A DNA stretch of 64,000 bases from JBDTVS01 sp040007095. GTDB lineage: Bacteria > Acidobacteriota > Vicinamibacteria > Vicinamibacterales > CAVVIG01. The stretch lies in the NCBI GenBank assembly GCA_040007095.1, contig JBDTVS010000117.1:124001-188000 (forward strand), written 5' to 3'. The stretch's first letter is position 1. Each line of letters begins with the position of its first letter. This document shows positions 23,347-32,275 of the stretch, piece after piece. The translations under genes were made by a program, and so were the position numbers. The notes under the pieces are model-generated. The model had not been told where the DNA came from. It ran no database searches and saw only the letters and a program-made list of their open reading frames with translations.

Positions 23347-24660
23347 GTGGCGTCCCCCTCAGATACTTCCGCTACGAACGGTCGTGACGGCATGTTGACC
23401 AGGCGCCGCGCGCCAGAACATCGGTCGCCCAAGGTCGGGCTCCGCGCGCTGGTCGTCCTGCTCCTGGCACTGGCTGTCGTTGCCCCGAGGGCGCAGGAAC
23501 ACCAACCGCTTCTGGTGTTGGTGTCGCTCGACGGATGGCGATGGGACTACATCGATCGGGCCGCCACGCCGAATCTGCGGGCACTCGCGAGCCGGGGGGT
23601 TCGAGCCAAAGGGCTGATTCCGTCCTTCCCGTCGAAGACGTTTCCAAACCATTACACCCTCGTGACCGGGCTCTATCCCGCGCACCATGGGATCATCTCG
23701 AACAACATCGCGGACCCGGAGTTCCCCACTCGTTTCAGCATCTCAGCCGAGACCTCGAGAGATGCCAGGTGGTGGGGCGGCGAACCGCTGTGGGTCACGG
23801 CGATCCGTCGGGGCCTGCGGGCATCGTCCATGTTCTGGCCCGGTTCCGAAGCGGCGATTCAGGGAGTGCGGCCGACCGAGTGGAGGCGATTCGACGACAA
23901 GGTGTCGAACGGCGACCGGCTGAGGCAGGTGCTCGACTGGCTGGCGCTCCCGGCCGACAACCGGCCGTCTCTGATCACGATGTACCTCAGCGAAGTCGAC
24001 GGCGCCGGCCACGACTTCGGCCCGGAGTCACCGCAGGCGCTCGAAGCGGCGGGCCATCTCGACGAGGCGCTCGGACAGCTCGTATCGGGAATTGAGCGGC
24101 TGGGCCTTATCGATCAGGTCACGCTCGTGATCGTGTCGGATCACGGAATGTCGCAGTTGAGCGACCGCCGGGTCGTCTTTCTCGACGACTACGTGGACCT
24201 GACCACTGTGGACATCGTCGATTGGACGCCGGTCGTGGAGCTCGCGCCGAAGACCGGATCGGCCGAGGATCTGTATCGAGCATTGAAGGGCAAGCATCCC
24301 GCCCTGACGATCTACAGGCGCGAGCAATTGCCGCGCCGGCTGCACTACCGCGACAATCCGCGGATTCCTCCTATCGTCGGCCTTGCCGATGACGGCTGGA
24401 CGATCACCTCGCACAAGCGGTTCGCCGACGACAAGGCGAGAGGCCGAAACCATGGCGGCGATCACGGCTACGATCCCGACTTTCAATCGATGCACGGCCT
24501 GTTCGTGGCGGCCGGTCCCCGGCTCAGGCAGAATCTGCTCGTGCCCGAGTTCCGGAACGTCCACGTCTACGATTTTCTGTGTGCGGTGCTCGGCGTGACG
24601 CCGGCGAAGAACGACGGCGACCCCAAAGTCACGCGCAAGTTCTTCAAGGACGCACCCTAG
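23347..24660 (+). CDS. Exported nucleotide pyrophosphatase/phosphodiesterase (NPP-type)
   Basis: 437 residues from GTG 23347; ATG 23392 is an alternative that still keeps the hydrophobic segment VGLRALVVLLLALAVVAPRA. It belongs to the alkaline phosphatase superfamily, type I phosphodiesterase/nucleotide pyrophosphatase branch. Metal and nucleophile motifs are VSLDGWRWDY (first Asp), PSFPSKTFPNHYTLVTGLYP (nucleophile Thr in KTFPNHY, as in human NPPs), DGAGHDFGP (Asp and His), VSDHGM (Asp-His) and GDHGYDP (His). All six expected metal ligands therefore seem present. It should be periplasmic and cleave phosphodiester or pyrophosphate bonds. The gene faces the Bat operon, and a hairpin lies between them. 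Confidence 0.9.
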   Translation: MASPSDTSATNGRDGMLTRRRAPEHRSPKVGLRALVVLLLALAVVAPRAQEHQPLLVLVSLDGWRWDYIDRAATPNLRALASRGVRAKGLIPSFPSKTFPNHYTLVTGLYPAHHGIISNNIADPEFPTRFSISAETSRDARWWGGEPLWVTAIRRGLRASSMFWPGSEAAIQGVRPTEWRRFDDKVSNGDRLRQVLDWLALPADNRPSLITMYLSEVDGAGHDFGPESPQALEAAGHLDEALGQLVSGIERLGLIDQVTLVIVSDHGMSQLSDRRVVFLDDYVDLTTVDIVDWTPVVELAPKTGSAEDLYRALKGKHPALTIYRREQLPRRLHYRDNPRIPPIVGLADDGWTITSHKRFADDKARGRNHGGDHGYDPDFQSMHGLFVAAGPRLRQNLLVPEFRNVHVYDFLCAVLGVTPAKNDGDPKVTRKFFKDAP

Positions 24661-24755
24661 CAGGTTGCTGAAAAGGCCCGCAACCCGACTCTCGCAGGCC
24701 TTCTGAGTTCTGACCGTTGAGTTTTCAGTTCCGGCTGCGTTCTTCAGCAGCCGGG
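24661..24755. repeat. Inverted repeat between convergent genes
   Basis: CAGGTTGCTGAAAAGGCCCG (24661-24680) is inversely repeated by CGGCTGCGTTCTTCAGCAGCCGGG (about 24732-24755). It probably acts as a bidirectional terminator for the phosphodiesterase gene and the Bat operon. Between the arms is GAGTTCTGACCGTTGAGTTTTCAG, a fragment of the repeat type present at 25860-25919. Confidence 0.55.
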
Positions 24756-25859
24756 CTAGCGTGTCAGGCTGGTGACGATCATCATCACGATGGCGGCGCC
24801 GGCGACCTGGATGGCGAGCTCGGCGCGTTCGTGGAGGAACAGCGCACCGACCACGACGAGAATCGCGGCAAGGACGAGAAACCGCCAGTAGAGCGGTTCG
24901 GTGCCCTCCTGCACGCCCTGAAAGCCGGCCCGGCTGCGCGCCGCTTCGATGATCTGGTTGGCGATCTCGCGATCGGATTCGCGGTCGAGCTCGAAGTACT
25001 TCCCGCCGCCGGCGTTGGCGATCGCGCTGAGCGACGCGCGATCGAGGATCGCGTACACCGGCAGCTGCGGCGGTCCACTGGTCGGCGTGCGCGGCGCCTC
25101 CGGAATGAAGCCGCCGTTGCTCGTACCGACGCCGACCGTGTAGATCGGGATGCCGCGCGTTCGTGCCAGCGCCACGGCCTTTGCCACCTCGCCGCTCCAG
25201 TCCTGACCGTCCGATACCATGACGAATGCTTTGGCATTCGGCGACTTGCCATGGATCTGTTCGTCGCGATCGACCAGCTTCAGCCCCCAATAGACGCCCA
25301 GCTCCATGTTCGTATCCCAGCTGGTGTCGTCTTCCAGGCGGAACGGCGATTCCTCGCTGAGATGATCGAGGAAGAAAAAGTAGGTGTTCGGATCCTTGGT
25401 GAGCCGGACCTGCGGCGTCGAGATGCGCGCGAACAGCGCCATCGCGAGGCGATCATCCCGCCAGCTGATCGACTCGCCAATTTCGCGCAGGAAGCGCATC
25501 GAGCGCTGCCAGCGATTGCCGAGCACATCGGTGACGCGCATCGACGTCGAACCGTCCTGCAGAATCACCAGGTCGATGCCGGCGGTGCGAATCAAGGAGA
25601 TGCGCGCGAGCGGGCGCGCCAGCGCGACGATCGTGCTCATGCACGCCAGCACCAGACAGAGCCAGAACAGCAGACCGCCGAAGAGCTGAAACCGTTCGCG
25701 CACCGGCATCAGGCGGCGATGCGCCAGCTGACGCGCGTCGCCCCGTCGCTGGGCCGCCTGCCAGAACCACAACGCGAGCAGCACCATCGGCACGATCAGG
25801 AGCCACAAGTACTGAGACTCCTCGAACCGAACGGTCTTCAGGTCGATCGACGGGATCAT
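24756..25859 (-). CDS. VWA-domain membrane protein (BatA/BatB-like)
   Basis: 367 residues. Two N-terminal membrane helices (about 19-35 and 59-82) precede a von Willebrand A domain with MIDAS motif DGSTS (about 100-106, VILQDGSTSM), the strand FVMVSDGQDWSG and the C-terminal VYAILDRASLSAIANAGGGKYFEL. Another helix pair closes the protein (LVLAAILVVVGALFL, VAGAAIVMMIVTSL). This is the BatA/BatB layout. It is the last gene of the MoxR-DUF58-VWA operon. The start codon directly follows a GAGTTTTGAGTTC repeat. Known members work in periplasmic stress tolerance or metal insertion with MoxR; the role here is not established. Confidence 0.87.
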   Translation of the reverse strand: MIPSIDLKTVRFEESQYLWLLIVPMVLLALWFWQAAQRRGDARQLAHRRLMPVRERFQLFGGLLFWLCLVLACMSTIVALARPLARISLIRTAGIDLVILQDGSTSMRVTDVLGNRWQRSMRFLREIGESISWRDDRLAMALFARISTPQVRLTKDPNTYFFFLDHLSEESPFRLEDDTSWDTNMELGVYWGLKLVDRDEQIHGKSPNAKAFVMVSDGQDWSGEVAKAVALARTRGIPIYTVGVGTSNGGFIPEAPRTPTSGPPQLPVYAILDRASLSAIANAGGGKYFELDRESDREIANQIIEAARSRAGFQGVQEGTEPLYWRFLVLAAILVVVGALFLHERAELAIQVAGAAIVMMIVTSLTR

Positions 25860-25919
25860 TTCAAACTCAAAACTGAGAACTCAAAACTCAAAAGGACTCA
25901 CCCGTTGTAAGTTCTGAGC
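25860..25919. repeat. GAGTTTTGAGTTC repeat abutting a start codon
   Basis: On the plus strand it reads as AACTCAAAACTGAGAACTCAAAACTC and then TAAGTTCTGAGCTCA. Units of about 7-8 nt alternate between GAGTTTT and GAGTTCT on the coding strand. It fills the 60-bp gap between two Bat operon genes and ends at the ATG of the downstream one, leaving no room for a normal ribosome binding site. A fragment of the same type is at 24700-24730. Confidence 0.6.
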
Positions 25920-26663
25920 TCATCCTTTCCGGATCTTTTCTTTGCCTTGTCCGGCATCAGAGCCGCCTTGCCGCTCGTCGGGCCTCACCGGAATATGCAT
26001 CTTGAACTGCGTCATGTCGGTGTTCGGCGGAGGCGCGCCAGGATCGCCATGGACGGTGCGGCCCTCGGGCAGATCGCCAGCCATGACTACACCAGTCAGC
26101 TTCTGAATCACTTTTGCCGGATCCTCGCGCTTCCCCGGCGCCGGGGGCTTGGCCTTCGAGACCGTATCGCGCAGCCGGACGACGTACTCATAGTTGTAGG
26201 CGGCGTCGGCATCACCCGGATCTTTTTTCAAGAGCGCCGTGTAGGTCTTGATCGCCGCGTCCAGCCTGCTGAGCATCGCCTGGCGGTCGGCGCTCTCGCG
26301 CTGGCTCGCGCGGAAGCCGGCATTGGCGGCGAGCACGAGCTCGCTCGCCTGCTGCTCGACGATGGCGCCCGCGACGTCGCGTTTAGACCCCAGGCTGTCG
26401 TACCTGGCCAGCCAGTAGTCGCCGGTGGCGCGGTCGCTCCGGACATCGGTCAGCAGCGTGTCGGCGACCCAGGGCACCCGGCTCACATACCCCATCGATT
26501 CCTCGATATCGGCATAGCTGGCGTTGGCCGTGTTGTAGCGCAGCAGCGCGAGCTCTTCGTGGGCGTCGGCCACCCGGTTCTGCAGCTGACCCACGGTCCA
26601 GCTCACGTAGCCAATCACGAACAACACGAGGGCAATCGCCGCCTGTCCAAGAACTCGTCTCAT
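25920..26663 (-). CDS. Membrane-anchored protein of unknown function in the Bat operon
   Basis: 247 residues. An N-terminal membrane anchor (QAAIALVLFVIGYVSWTVG) is followed by a long helical region (about 30-150) with ELALLRYNTANASY and MLSRLDAAIKTYTALLKKDPGDADAAYNYEYVVRL. The last part looks like one TPR unit, as in BatC proteins. The C-terminus is Pro- and charge-rich (KPPAPGKREDPAKVI) and contains a block near TDMTQFKMHIPVRPDE. The position between two VWA genes is what BatC occupies, but identity with BatC rests on position and TPR character only. The gap to the preceding VWA gene is 10 bp. Confidence 0.75.
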   Translation of the reverse strand: MRRVLGQAAIALVLFVIGYVSWTVGQLQNRVADAHEELALLRYNTANASYADIEESMGYVSRVPWVADTLLTDVRSDRATGDYWLARYDSLGSKRDVAGAIVEQQASELVLAANAGFRASQRESADRQAMLSRLDAAIKTYTALLKKDPGDADAAYNYEYVVRLRDTVSKAKPPAPGKREDPAKVIQKLTGVVMAGDLPEGRTVHGDPGAPPPNTDMTQFKMHIPVRPDERQGGSDAGQGKEKIRKG

Positions 26664-26673
26664 CGCGAACTCC

Positions 26674-27786
26674 CTATGGAAACTTCTGCAAGTACGGCAC
26701 GGTCAGCTTGAGCCCCGCGGCCATCGCCCAGCAGGCGGCCGCGATCAGCGCAAAGACCGAAAACCGCGGACGCTGCGTGGTGTACTGTTTGATCGAAATC
26801 TTGCCGGCCGATACCTTGTCGATCTCCTGGATCGCGCTGATGATTGTCGCTTCGTCCGACGCCGCGTAGAACTTGCCGCCGGTCTTCTCGACCACCGGCT
26901 TCCAGATCGGGTCGGTGAACGCGCGCCCGATCGCCTTGTTGAACGAGACGCGGATGAAATAGACCGGAATCTTGGCCTGCGTCGCGCTGCTCAGAATCTC
27001 CTCGACGTTCATGCCGCCCAACCGCGGCCCGCTCACCTTGGTGTCTTCGCCGTCGCTGAAAATCACCATCAGATTGCCGGACGCATTCAAGAAGTCGAAC
27101 GCCGTGAACAGCTTCACCGCCTGGCTGATCGCCATGCCGATGGTCGTACCCTGGTCTGGGAACTTGTTGAACTCGGTCAGGTCGTCGATGAGCGAGATGC
27201 TGATGAGGATGTTGTCGTAGTCGTTCGTGAACGGCGTAATCACGTACGACTCGTCCCCGAATTCGATCAGCGAGATGAGGTCGCGGTACTTGCTCTTCAT
27301 CCGCATCTTGACGAACGTCTCCGCGGCGGCGACCGCCGTGAAGAACCTGGCGTCGCTCGGCGCCTTTTCGCCGAGCTTCTGGGCCTTGAACGGTTCCATC
27401 ATGCTCGAGGAGGCATCGATCAGCAGCCCGATGCGGCGGCCCGGAAACGACACCTCCTGCTGCGTCAGCGACGTGAACGGATCGGCGAGCGCGATCAAGA
27501 AGAACGGCAGCCCGGCCAGGAACAACAGCAGCGGCGCATGACGCACCACCGAGAGCGGCGACTGGCCGATGATCGGGAGAATCGCCGGCATCGCCACGCG
27601 GTTGCGGCCGGGGCGCCGGCCGATGATCGATCGGACGACCAGGGCCGTCACCGCCAGCATCAGCAGGACGACGATCGCCGTCCGCGCGACGTCGCGGTGG
27701 CCAAACAGCAGCTCCGCGAGCCGGATGCTCCGCCACTCCGTGACGTTATCGCGCAGAAACCGGCTGAGGTCGGCTAGCGAGACCAC
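26674..27786 (-). CDS. VWA-domain membrane protein (BatA/BatB-like)
   Basis: 370 residues from GTG 27786. Membrane helices at about 36-52 and 83-99 are followed by a VWA domain with a complete MIDAS motif DASSSM (about 122-127, LLIDASSSMM), the conserved Thr in DQGTTIGMAIS and Asp in VIFSDGEDTKVSG, and a C-terminal helix (FSVFALIAAACWAMAAG). The DxSxS motif is more canonical than that of the paralogue at 24756 (DGSTS). The start lies inside the end of the upstream gene (13-bp overlap), showing tight coupling. The protein is inner-membrane with the VWA domain probably periplasmic, as in known Bat proteins. Confidence 0.88.
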   Translation of the reverse strand: MVSLADLSRFLRDNVTEWRSIRLAELLFGHRDVARTAIVVLLMLAVTALVVRSIIGRRPGRNRVAMPAILPIIGQSPLSVVRHAPLLLFLAGLPFFLIALADPFTSLTQQEVSFPGRRIGLLIDASSSMMEPFKAQKLGEKAPSDARFFTAVAAAETFVKMRMKSKYRDLISLIEFGDESYVITPFTNDYDNILISISLIDDLTEFNKFPDQGTTIGMAISQAVKLFTAFDFLNASGNLMVIFSDGEDTKVSGPRLGGMNVEEILSSATQAKIPVYFIRVSFNKAIGRAFTDPIWKPVVEKTGGKFYAASDEATIISAIQEIDKVSAGKISIKQYTTQRPRFSVFALIAAACWAMAAGLKLTVPYLQKFP

Positions 27787-28994
27787 GCCCGATTGCCCAG
27801 CTCGCCGGCCGCGTGTCTCATGTTCTTGATCTTCTTCACGATCCAGATGTTTTCAAGCTTCAACTGCCGCACGATTCCGGGCGCGTCGCCGAGCGATACG
27901 GTCAGTGCGGCATCATCGAGCTTGGGCTCGCGGCCAAACAGAGCCGTCGTGAAGCAGGCGAGCGCGGTCTGCAGCTGCTGCAGCGTCTGACGGTGTCTGC
28001 TCGAGCCGGCGCCGGTGGCGAGCGCTCCGGCGATCGCTTCAGCCGTCGCCGATCCGGACACCCGCACTTTTTTCCCATACAGGAACCCGCCCCGGGTCGT
28101 CAGTTGCCCGTCGTAGTCGTTGGCGGTGTGGCGGGCCGGCGTCTGGCTCACGGCACGGCCGAGCGCGACGCTGCCGGCAATGCGAAAGGCCGCCAACGCC
28201 CGGGCGGCAAGCTCCGGCGTCCAGCCGCCCCCGTCGCTGGCGCGACGAACCGCCGAGAGCTCCCGACCAACGCCGCCGAGGACCGAGCTGTCGGAAATGA
28301 GTCGCCGTCCGATCGCGTCTTCCTGGCGGTGGCTGCGGAGGAACCGGATCAGGGCCATCACGACGACGAGCGCCGCGGCGATGAACAGCGCACCGGCGAT
28401 CATCAGGTAGACGCGGGCGCGAAATCGTTGCGCTTCGATGTCGGCGAAATTCCAGGATGGTGCGTCGCGGATGTCGGCGGCGTCGGCCGGCACGAGCGAC
28501 AGCACCCTGATCGATTCGGTCGGCATGATGTAGTTGCGATCGCGGCCTTTGACCGTCTCGCCGCGCTCGACCTTCGATTCGAGGTGGTAGTTGATCTGGA
28601 TGCTCGGGATCCTGACGTCCCGGCCGAACGCCTCCTCGCTGATCAGCCGGAGCATGTACTGATACTGAAAGAACCGGCGCGAGTCGCTGTGGAGGTCGGG
28701 CTGGCGCTGGCCGCCAATCACTTCGAACGGGGGCAGCTGCATCGCGGCGGGATCCAGCCGCGACTGATCCGGCACGACCGTGGTCGTGTCGTTCTCGACG
28801 ATGGCGCAGGTCAGCAGCAGCGAGAACTGCTCACCGACGCGAACCGCGTTGGCGCTCGTTCGCCACCAGCATCGGATCGGATCGGCATCCACGTTCACGG
28901 TGCCGGGCGGCGGAGCGCCCGACGGCACCGCCTGCGCCGCCAGCGACACGCCGGCCGCGATGATGACTCCGACCAACAGTGCTGTCCTACCCAT
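27774..28994 (-). CDS. BatD-like exported/membrane protein
   Basis: 406 residues. Signal peptide (ALLVGVIIAAGVSLAAQA), then a beta-rich domain (about 30-180) with VRVGEQFSLLLTCAIVENDT and FQYQYMLRLISEEAFGRDVRIPSIQINY. That pattern of a carrier of BatD-type Ig-like strands ends in IPSI. A membrane helix follows (VYLMIAGALFIAAALVVVMALIRF, about 190-215) and then a cytosolic helical tail of about 190 residues. The order of domains and the operon position match BatD/oxygen-tolerance proteins, but the sequence is too diverged to be sure. It overlaps the VWA gene by 13 bp. A Family A hairpin lies upstream, between it and DUF58. Confidence 0.72.
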   Translation of the reverse strand: MGRTALLVGVIIAAGVSLAAQAVPSGAPPPGTVNVDADPIRCWWRTSANAVRVGEQFSLLLTCAIVENDTTTVVPDQSRLDPAAMQLPPFEVIGGQRQPDLHSDSRRFFQYQYMLRLISEEAFGRDVRIPSIQINYHLESKVERGETVKGRDRNYIMPTESIRVLSLVPADAADIRDAPSWNFADIEAQRFRARVYLMIAGALFIAAALVVVMALIRFLRSHRQEDAIGRRLISDSSVLGGVGRELSAVRRASDGGGWTPELAARALAAFRIAGSVALGRAVSQTPARHTANDYDGQLTTRGGFLYGKKVRVSGSATAEAIAGALATGAGSSRHRQTLQQLQTALACFTTALFGREPKLDDAALTVSLGDAPGIVRQLKLENIWIVKKIKNMRHAAGELGNRAWSR

Positions 28995-29045
28995 CGTGTG
29001 TCGTCCTCTGAACCTCTAAGAACGCGTTGCAGAATCAAAACCCTG

Positions 29046-29115
29046 AGCCACAAAGACACGAAGAACACAACGCATCTCTCGGTCTTCTTCGTGATCTTTG
29101 TGCCTGTTGTGGTTC
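29046..29115. repeat. Family A hairpin (ACGAAGA type) within the Bat operon
   Basis: The 5' arm 29046-29071 (AGCCACAAAGACACGAAGAA...) and 3' arm 29082-29115 (...CGTGATCTTTGTGCCTGTTG) pair over more than 20 bp around a loop of about 10 nt. It sits between the DUF58 stop and the BatD-like start, so it would be transcribed and could stabilise or separate the messages, in the manner of REP hairpins. Confidence 0.75.
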
Positions 29116-29160
29116 ATTATCAATTTCGCAGCGTGCCTTAAGTTCTCGGTTCTAACGTTT

Positions 29161-30099
29161 CTAAGTGGTTTTACGCAGCCGCCGTTCCATCACGAACTCG
29201 GTGATCGCGACGACGCTCTGCATCTGATCGAGCCCGAGCTTCAGCACGTCGAGCCCGGCGTCTTTCGCGGAGCGCTCGACATCGTCCTGCCACTGGCGCA
29301 CGCGCGCAGCCATGGCGCGCAGCGCGCCCCGCGACATCACGCGAGAGCTGCCGGTCTCGACGTCGAAGGCTTCGACCCAGCCGGCGGAAATCTTCGGGAC
29401 CTCGAACGCAAACGCCGCGTCAATCAGGATCAGAAAGACGTCGTGGCTCGAGTTCAGGTGCGCGAGCTCGCGCAACACCTCTTCCGGCCGGTCGAAAAGA
29501 AAATCGGAGATGATGGGAATGAGCGACGTCTTCCGCATGAATCCGGCAATCGCCCGGCTGAGGCTCTCGCCGTGCTTCACGTCCTGCAGGCCGCGATGGT
29601 ACTGATAGGCATCCAGGCAATGAATCACCTGATTCTTGCCGATGCGCGGACGAATCGCCGCCAGATGGTCGAAGTCGGTCTCGAACATCATCAGCCCGAA
29701 CATGTCCTGGAAGAACACTGCGGACATGCCGATGGTCGCGATGGCGCGGGCGATCGCGGCGGCAATCGGCACGCCGTCCACGCCACACCGCGTCGACAGC
29801 GAGCCGTCGGCCACGACCATGACATTCGCCGTGCTCGGCTGTTCGAATTCGCGGACGATGAGCGGGCTGAAGTTGGTGAGCGAGGATTGAGGCCAGTCGA
29901 TCGACGAAAAACGGTCGCCAGGCGCCCAATCGCGGAGGCCGACGAAATCGAACCCGGTACCGTGAAAGAGGCTGCGATGCTCGCCGATGGTGAACTCGCG
30001 CATCCGCTTCAGGATGAGGAGCTCGACCTCGGTAATCTCCGAAAGGTTGACGAGAGGCGACTGCTCCCGGTCCCTGCTCGGCGAGGACAGAATCTTCAT
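29161..30099 (-). CDS. DUF58 domain protein
   Basis: 312 residues, soluble. The DUF58 core is present: GTGFDFVGLRDWAPGDRFSSIDW corresponds to the family motif R.Y..GDd.R.IdW. A VWA-like fold follows (VMVVADGSLSTRCG with a partly kept MIDAS, then IPIISDFLFDRPEEVL). It starts at ATG 30099, sharing one base with the stop of moxR (TGATG), so translation is coupled. DUF58 proteins accompany MoxR ATPases and VWA proteins in Bat-type operons across bacteria. A specific client is unknown. Confidence 0.9.
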   Translation of the reverse strand: MKILSSPSRDREQSPLVNLSEITEVELLILKRMREFTIGEHRSLFHGTGFDFVGLRDWAPGDRFSSIDWPQSSLTNFSPLIVREFEQPSTANVMVVADGSLSTRCGVDGVPIAAAIARAIATIGMSAVFFQDMFGLMMFETDFDHLAAIRPRIGKNQVIHCLDAYQYHRGLQDVKHGESLSRAIAGFMRKTSLIPIISDFLFDRPEEVLRELAHLNSSHDVFLILIDAAFAFEVPKISAGWVEAFDVETGSSRVMSRGALRAMAARVRQWQDDVERSAKDAGLDVLKLGLDQMQSVVAITEFVMERRLRKTT

Positions 30100-31139
30100 C
30101 AGGGAATCGCCACGCGCTCGAGGATGTCCTTGATCACGACGTCCACCGTCAGCCCGTGGCTCGCGGCGTGCGGTCCGAGCCAGATGCGGTGGGGAAGGAT
30201 GTACTGCGCGAGGTCTTGAATATCCTCGGGATACACCTCGGTGCGGCGCCGCACGAGCAGCGTCCAGACCTTCGCGAGCCGGCCCCAGCAGATGATCGCG
30301 CGAGGCGAGGCGCCAAGATCCACGCTGTGCTCGACCAGCTCGGACGGCGAATGAATCAGCCAGTCGGTATCCGGGTTGTACGGCCGCGACGCGGCCACCA
30401 GACGCTGGATATAGATGCCGAGCCGCTCGTGCAGGAAGACTTCCTGGCTGATGGCCCCGCGAAGCTGGATGATCCGCTCCTTGGGCATCAACTTATTCAG
30501 CCGGACGCGCTTGAAGTCGAAGTTCACGAGCTTGGCTTCTTCGGCCGGCGCGAGGTAGCCGATATTCACCATGATGGCGAATCGATCGGTCGCCGCCTCG
30601 GACAACGGAAACGTCCCCTGTCCGAGCTCGATCGGGTTCATGGTGGCAATCGCAAAGCTGAACGCCGGCAACTCATAGGTCGTCTTACCGACAGTGACCG
30701 TGCGATCCTGGAGCCCCTCGAGGAACGCGCTTTGCGACTTCAGCGGGATGCGGTTGATCTCGTCGAGCAGGATGACTTCCGCCGACGCCAGCGGGCCGAA
30801 TTCGGTGACCAGCGCGCCGGTCGCCGGATTGATCATCTGGAACCCGACGACCTCGGTCGGCTGGAGGTCGGCGCGACCCTGGATGCGCGCGAACTTGGCG
30901 TCGCTGATCGCCGCGAGGATGACGCCGAAGAATGTCTTGCCGACGCCAGGCACACCCCTCAGCAACAAATTGCCGGCGTTGACCTGGCGTTGCTCGTTCT
31001 TGTCGTAGGTTGTCGGAATCTCGGACAGCAGCACAACGTTGGCGAGCGCCTTCGCCGTCTCGTACCCGATGAGCGCCTTGCCACCTTCCGCAACAATTGA
31101 TTCGTGAAACGCAATAGCTTCTTCGAGGTCTGGATGCAC
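30099..31139 (-). CDS. MoxR-family AAA+ ATPase
   Basis: 346 residues from GTG 31139 with AAGGCGG about 6 nt upstream. The Walker A motif GVPGVGKT is at 62-69, Walker B VILLDEINR around 125-133, sensor-1 region AFSFAIATMNPIELGQGTFPLSEAATDRF and a C-terminal lid domain with SPRAIICWGRLAKV. This is the standard MoxR layout and length. It is the first gene of the minus-strand operon moxR-DUF58-BatD-like-VWA-linker-VWA. MoxR ATPases act as chaperones for the VWA partners. No promoter stands out in the 92-bp gap upstream, although an imperfect palindrome around CCAGATTCTATCTGGT (31215-31230) is present. Confidence 0.93.
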   Translation of the reverse strand: MHPDLEEAIAFHESIVAEGGKALIGYETAKALANVVLLSEIPTTYDKNEQRQVNAGNLLLRGVPGVGKTFFGVILAAISDAKFARIQGRADLQPTEVVGFQMINPATGALVTEFGPLASAEVILLDEINRIPLKSQSAFLEGLQDRTVTVGKTTYELPAFSFAIATMNPIELGQGTFPLSEAATDRFAIMVNIGYLAPAEEAKLVNFDFKRVRLNKLMPKERIIQLRGAISQEVFLHERLGIYIQRLVAASRPYNPDTDWLIHSPSELVEHSVDLGASPRAIICWGRLAKVWTLLVRRRTEVYPEDIQDLAQYILPHRIWLGPHAASHGLTVDVVIKDILERVAIP

Positions 31140-31231
31140 AGGACCGCCTTAGCCGGACGAAAACCGATCCACCGTGAGGCGGACGTGGCCGATGAACCTT
31201 GAAACGGCGAAGCGCCAGATTCTATCTGGTT

Positions 31232-31654
31232 TCACGTTTCGCTGCCGGAGAAAAGGGCGATCACCTCAGCCGGAGTCGGGCCGCTCGTCAGGCTGCCGTC
31301 CGGAGCGCGCACCGTCCACACTCGCGTCACGAACGCCTCCACCGCCAGTTCTTCGCCGCGAAGGAGGCGATGATGCAGGTCGAAGCTGCTGCGCCGCCAG
31401 GCCGTGATGGACGACTCGACCGTGACCCGATCGCCGTAGGTCGACGGTTTGTAGAAGCGCGACCGAAGGTCGACCACCGGAATGCCGGCGCACCCGTACT
31501 TCGAGAGCATGGCGGCCTTCGGGATCCCCGCGTCTTCGAAAAGTGCGGCAGTGCCCGCGTCGAACCACTCGAAATAGCGCGGGAAATACACGATCGCGCC
31601 CGGATCGCAATGCCCCCACTCGACGATGACCGTGCGGCTGTGCGTGCGCATCAT
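31232..31654 (-). CDS. Acyl-CoA thioesterase (4HBT hotdog)
   Basis: 140 residues, a complete hotdog domain. WGHCDPGAIVYFPRYFEWFD contains the active-site Asp (D17) and the loop that in Pseudomonas 4-hydroxybenzoyl-CoA thioesterase binds the substrate. SRFYKPSTYGDRVTVESSI and FDLHHRLLRGEELAVEAFVTRVWT supply the central strands. A second, longer thioesterase of the same fold is at 13441-14001. The gene is divergent from the DUF6152 gene and stands alone, so the pathway is unclear; aromatic acyl-CoA turnover is a reasonable guess from the family. Confidence 0.88.
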   Translation of the reverse strand: MMRTHSRTVIVEWGHCDPGAIVYFPRYFEWFDAGTAALFEDAGIPKAAMLSKYGCAGIPVVDLRSRFYKPSTYGDRVTVESSITAWRRSSFDLHHRLLRGEELAVEAFVTRVWTVRAPDGSLTSGPTPAEVIALFSGSET

Positions 31655-31775
31655 GCGAGGGACGACAGCGACATGTTCCAGCCCGTCGGCGGGCGATCGT
31701 CTTGGATTCTCACGCGCTCAAAATGTAGTCTATGCTGAAGCGCAGTTCCCCGAACGCCCCGCATGGAGGTACGCA

Positions 31776-32180
31776 ATGAGGCCTCGGTTCCTCGCTCTTG
31801 TCGGCAGTCTTCTGGCGCTTGCGGCGGCGCCGGCCATCGCCCACCACTCCTTCGCCGCGGAATACGACAATACGCAACCGATCAAGGTCACCGGCACGCT
31901 GACGAAAGTCGAGTGGACGAACCCGCACATCTGGTTCTTCCTGGACGTGAAGGACGCGAACGGCACCGTCTCGAACTGGGCGTTCTCGGGAGGCCCGCCC
32001 GGCGTGTTGCAGCGGCGCGGTATCGTCAAAGACCGATTGAAGATCGGCGACGTCATCGTCGTCGAGGGATTTCGCGCGCGTGATGGATCGAACAACGCGT
32101 CGGGGGGCACGGTGACGTTCGCCGACGGCCGGCGCGTGTTCACGGCGTCGAACGAAGACGCCCTTCCGCAGTCGCGCTAG
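31776..32180 (+). CDS. DUF6152 family exported protein
   Basis: 134 residues. ATG 31776 has GGAGG 7 nt upstream (31764-31768); the frame upstream of it is not coding. The signal peptide FLALVGSLLALAAAPAIA is followed by HHSFAAEYDNTQPIKVTGTL, TKVEWTNPHIWFFLDVKDA, NWAFSGGPPGVLQRRGI and GDVIVVEGFRARDGSN. This HHSF...F/YD ...V.WxNPH pattern is the DUF6152 signature, a small OB-like exported protein common in Acidobacteriota and Proteobacteria. It is followed by the unknown exported gene at 32276, its usual companion. Function unknown. Confidence 0.85.
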   Translation: MRPRFLALVGSLLALAAAPAIAHHSFAAEYDNTQPIKVTGTLTKVEWTNPHIWFFLDVKDANGTVSNWAFSGGPPGVLQRRGIVKDRLKIGDVIVVEGFRARDGSNNASGGTVTFADGRRVFTASNEDALPQSR

Positions 32181-32275
32181 CAGAACAGGCTGAGGGGGTC
32201 AGGGCTGATGGCTTGGCAGCTAGCGCTGATGGCCGATCCTGCCGGGTGGGCCACGGTGCTTCGAGGAGACCAATC

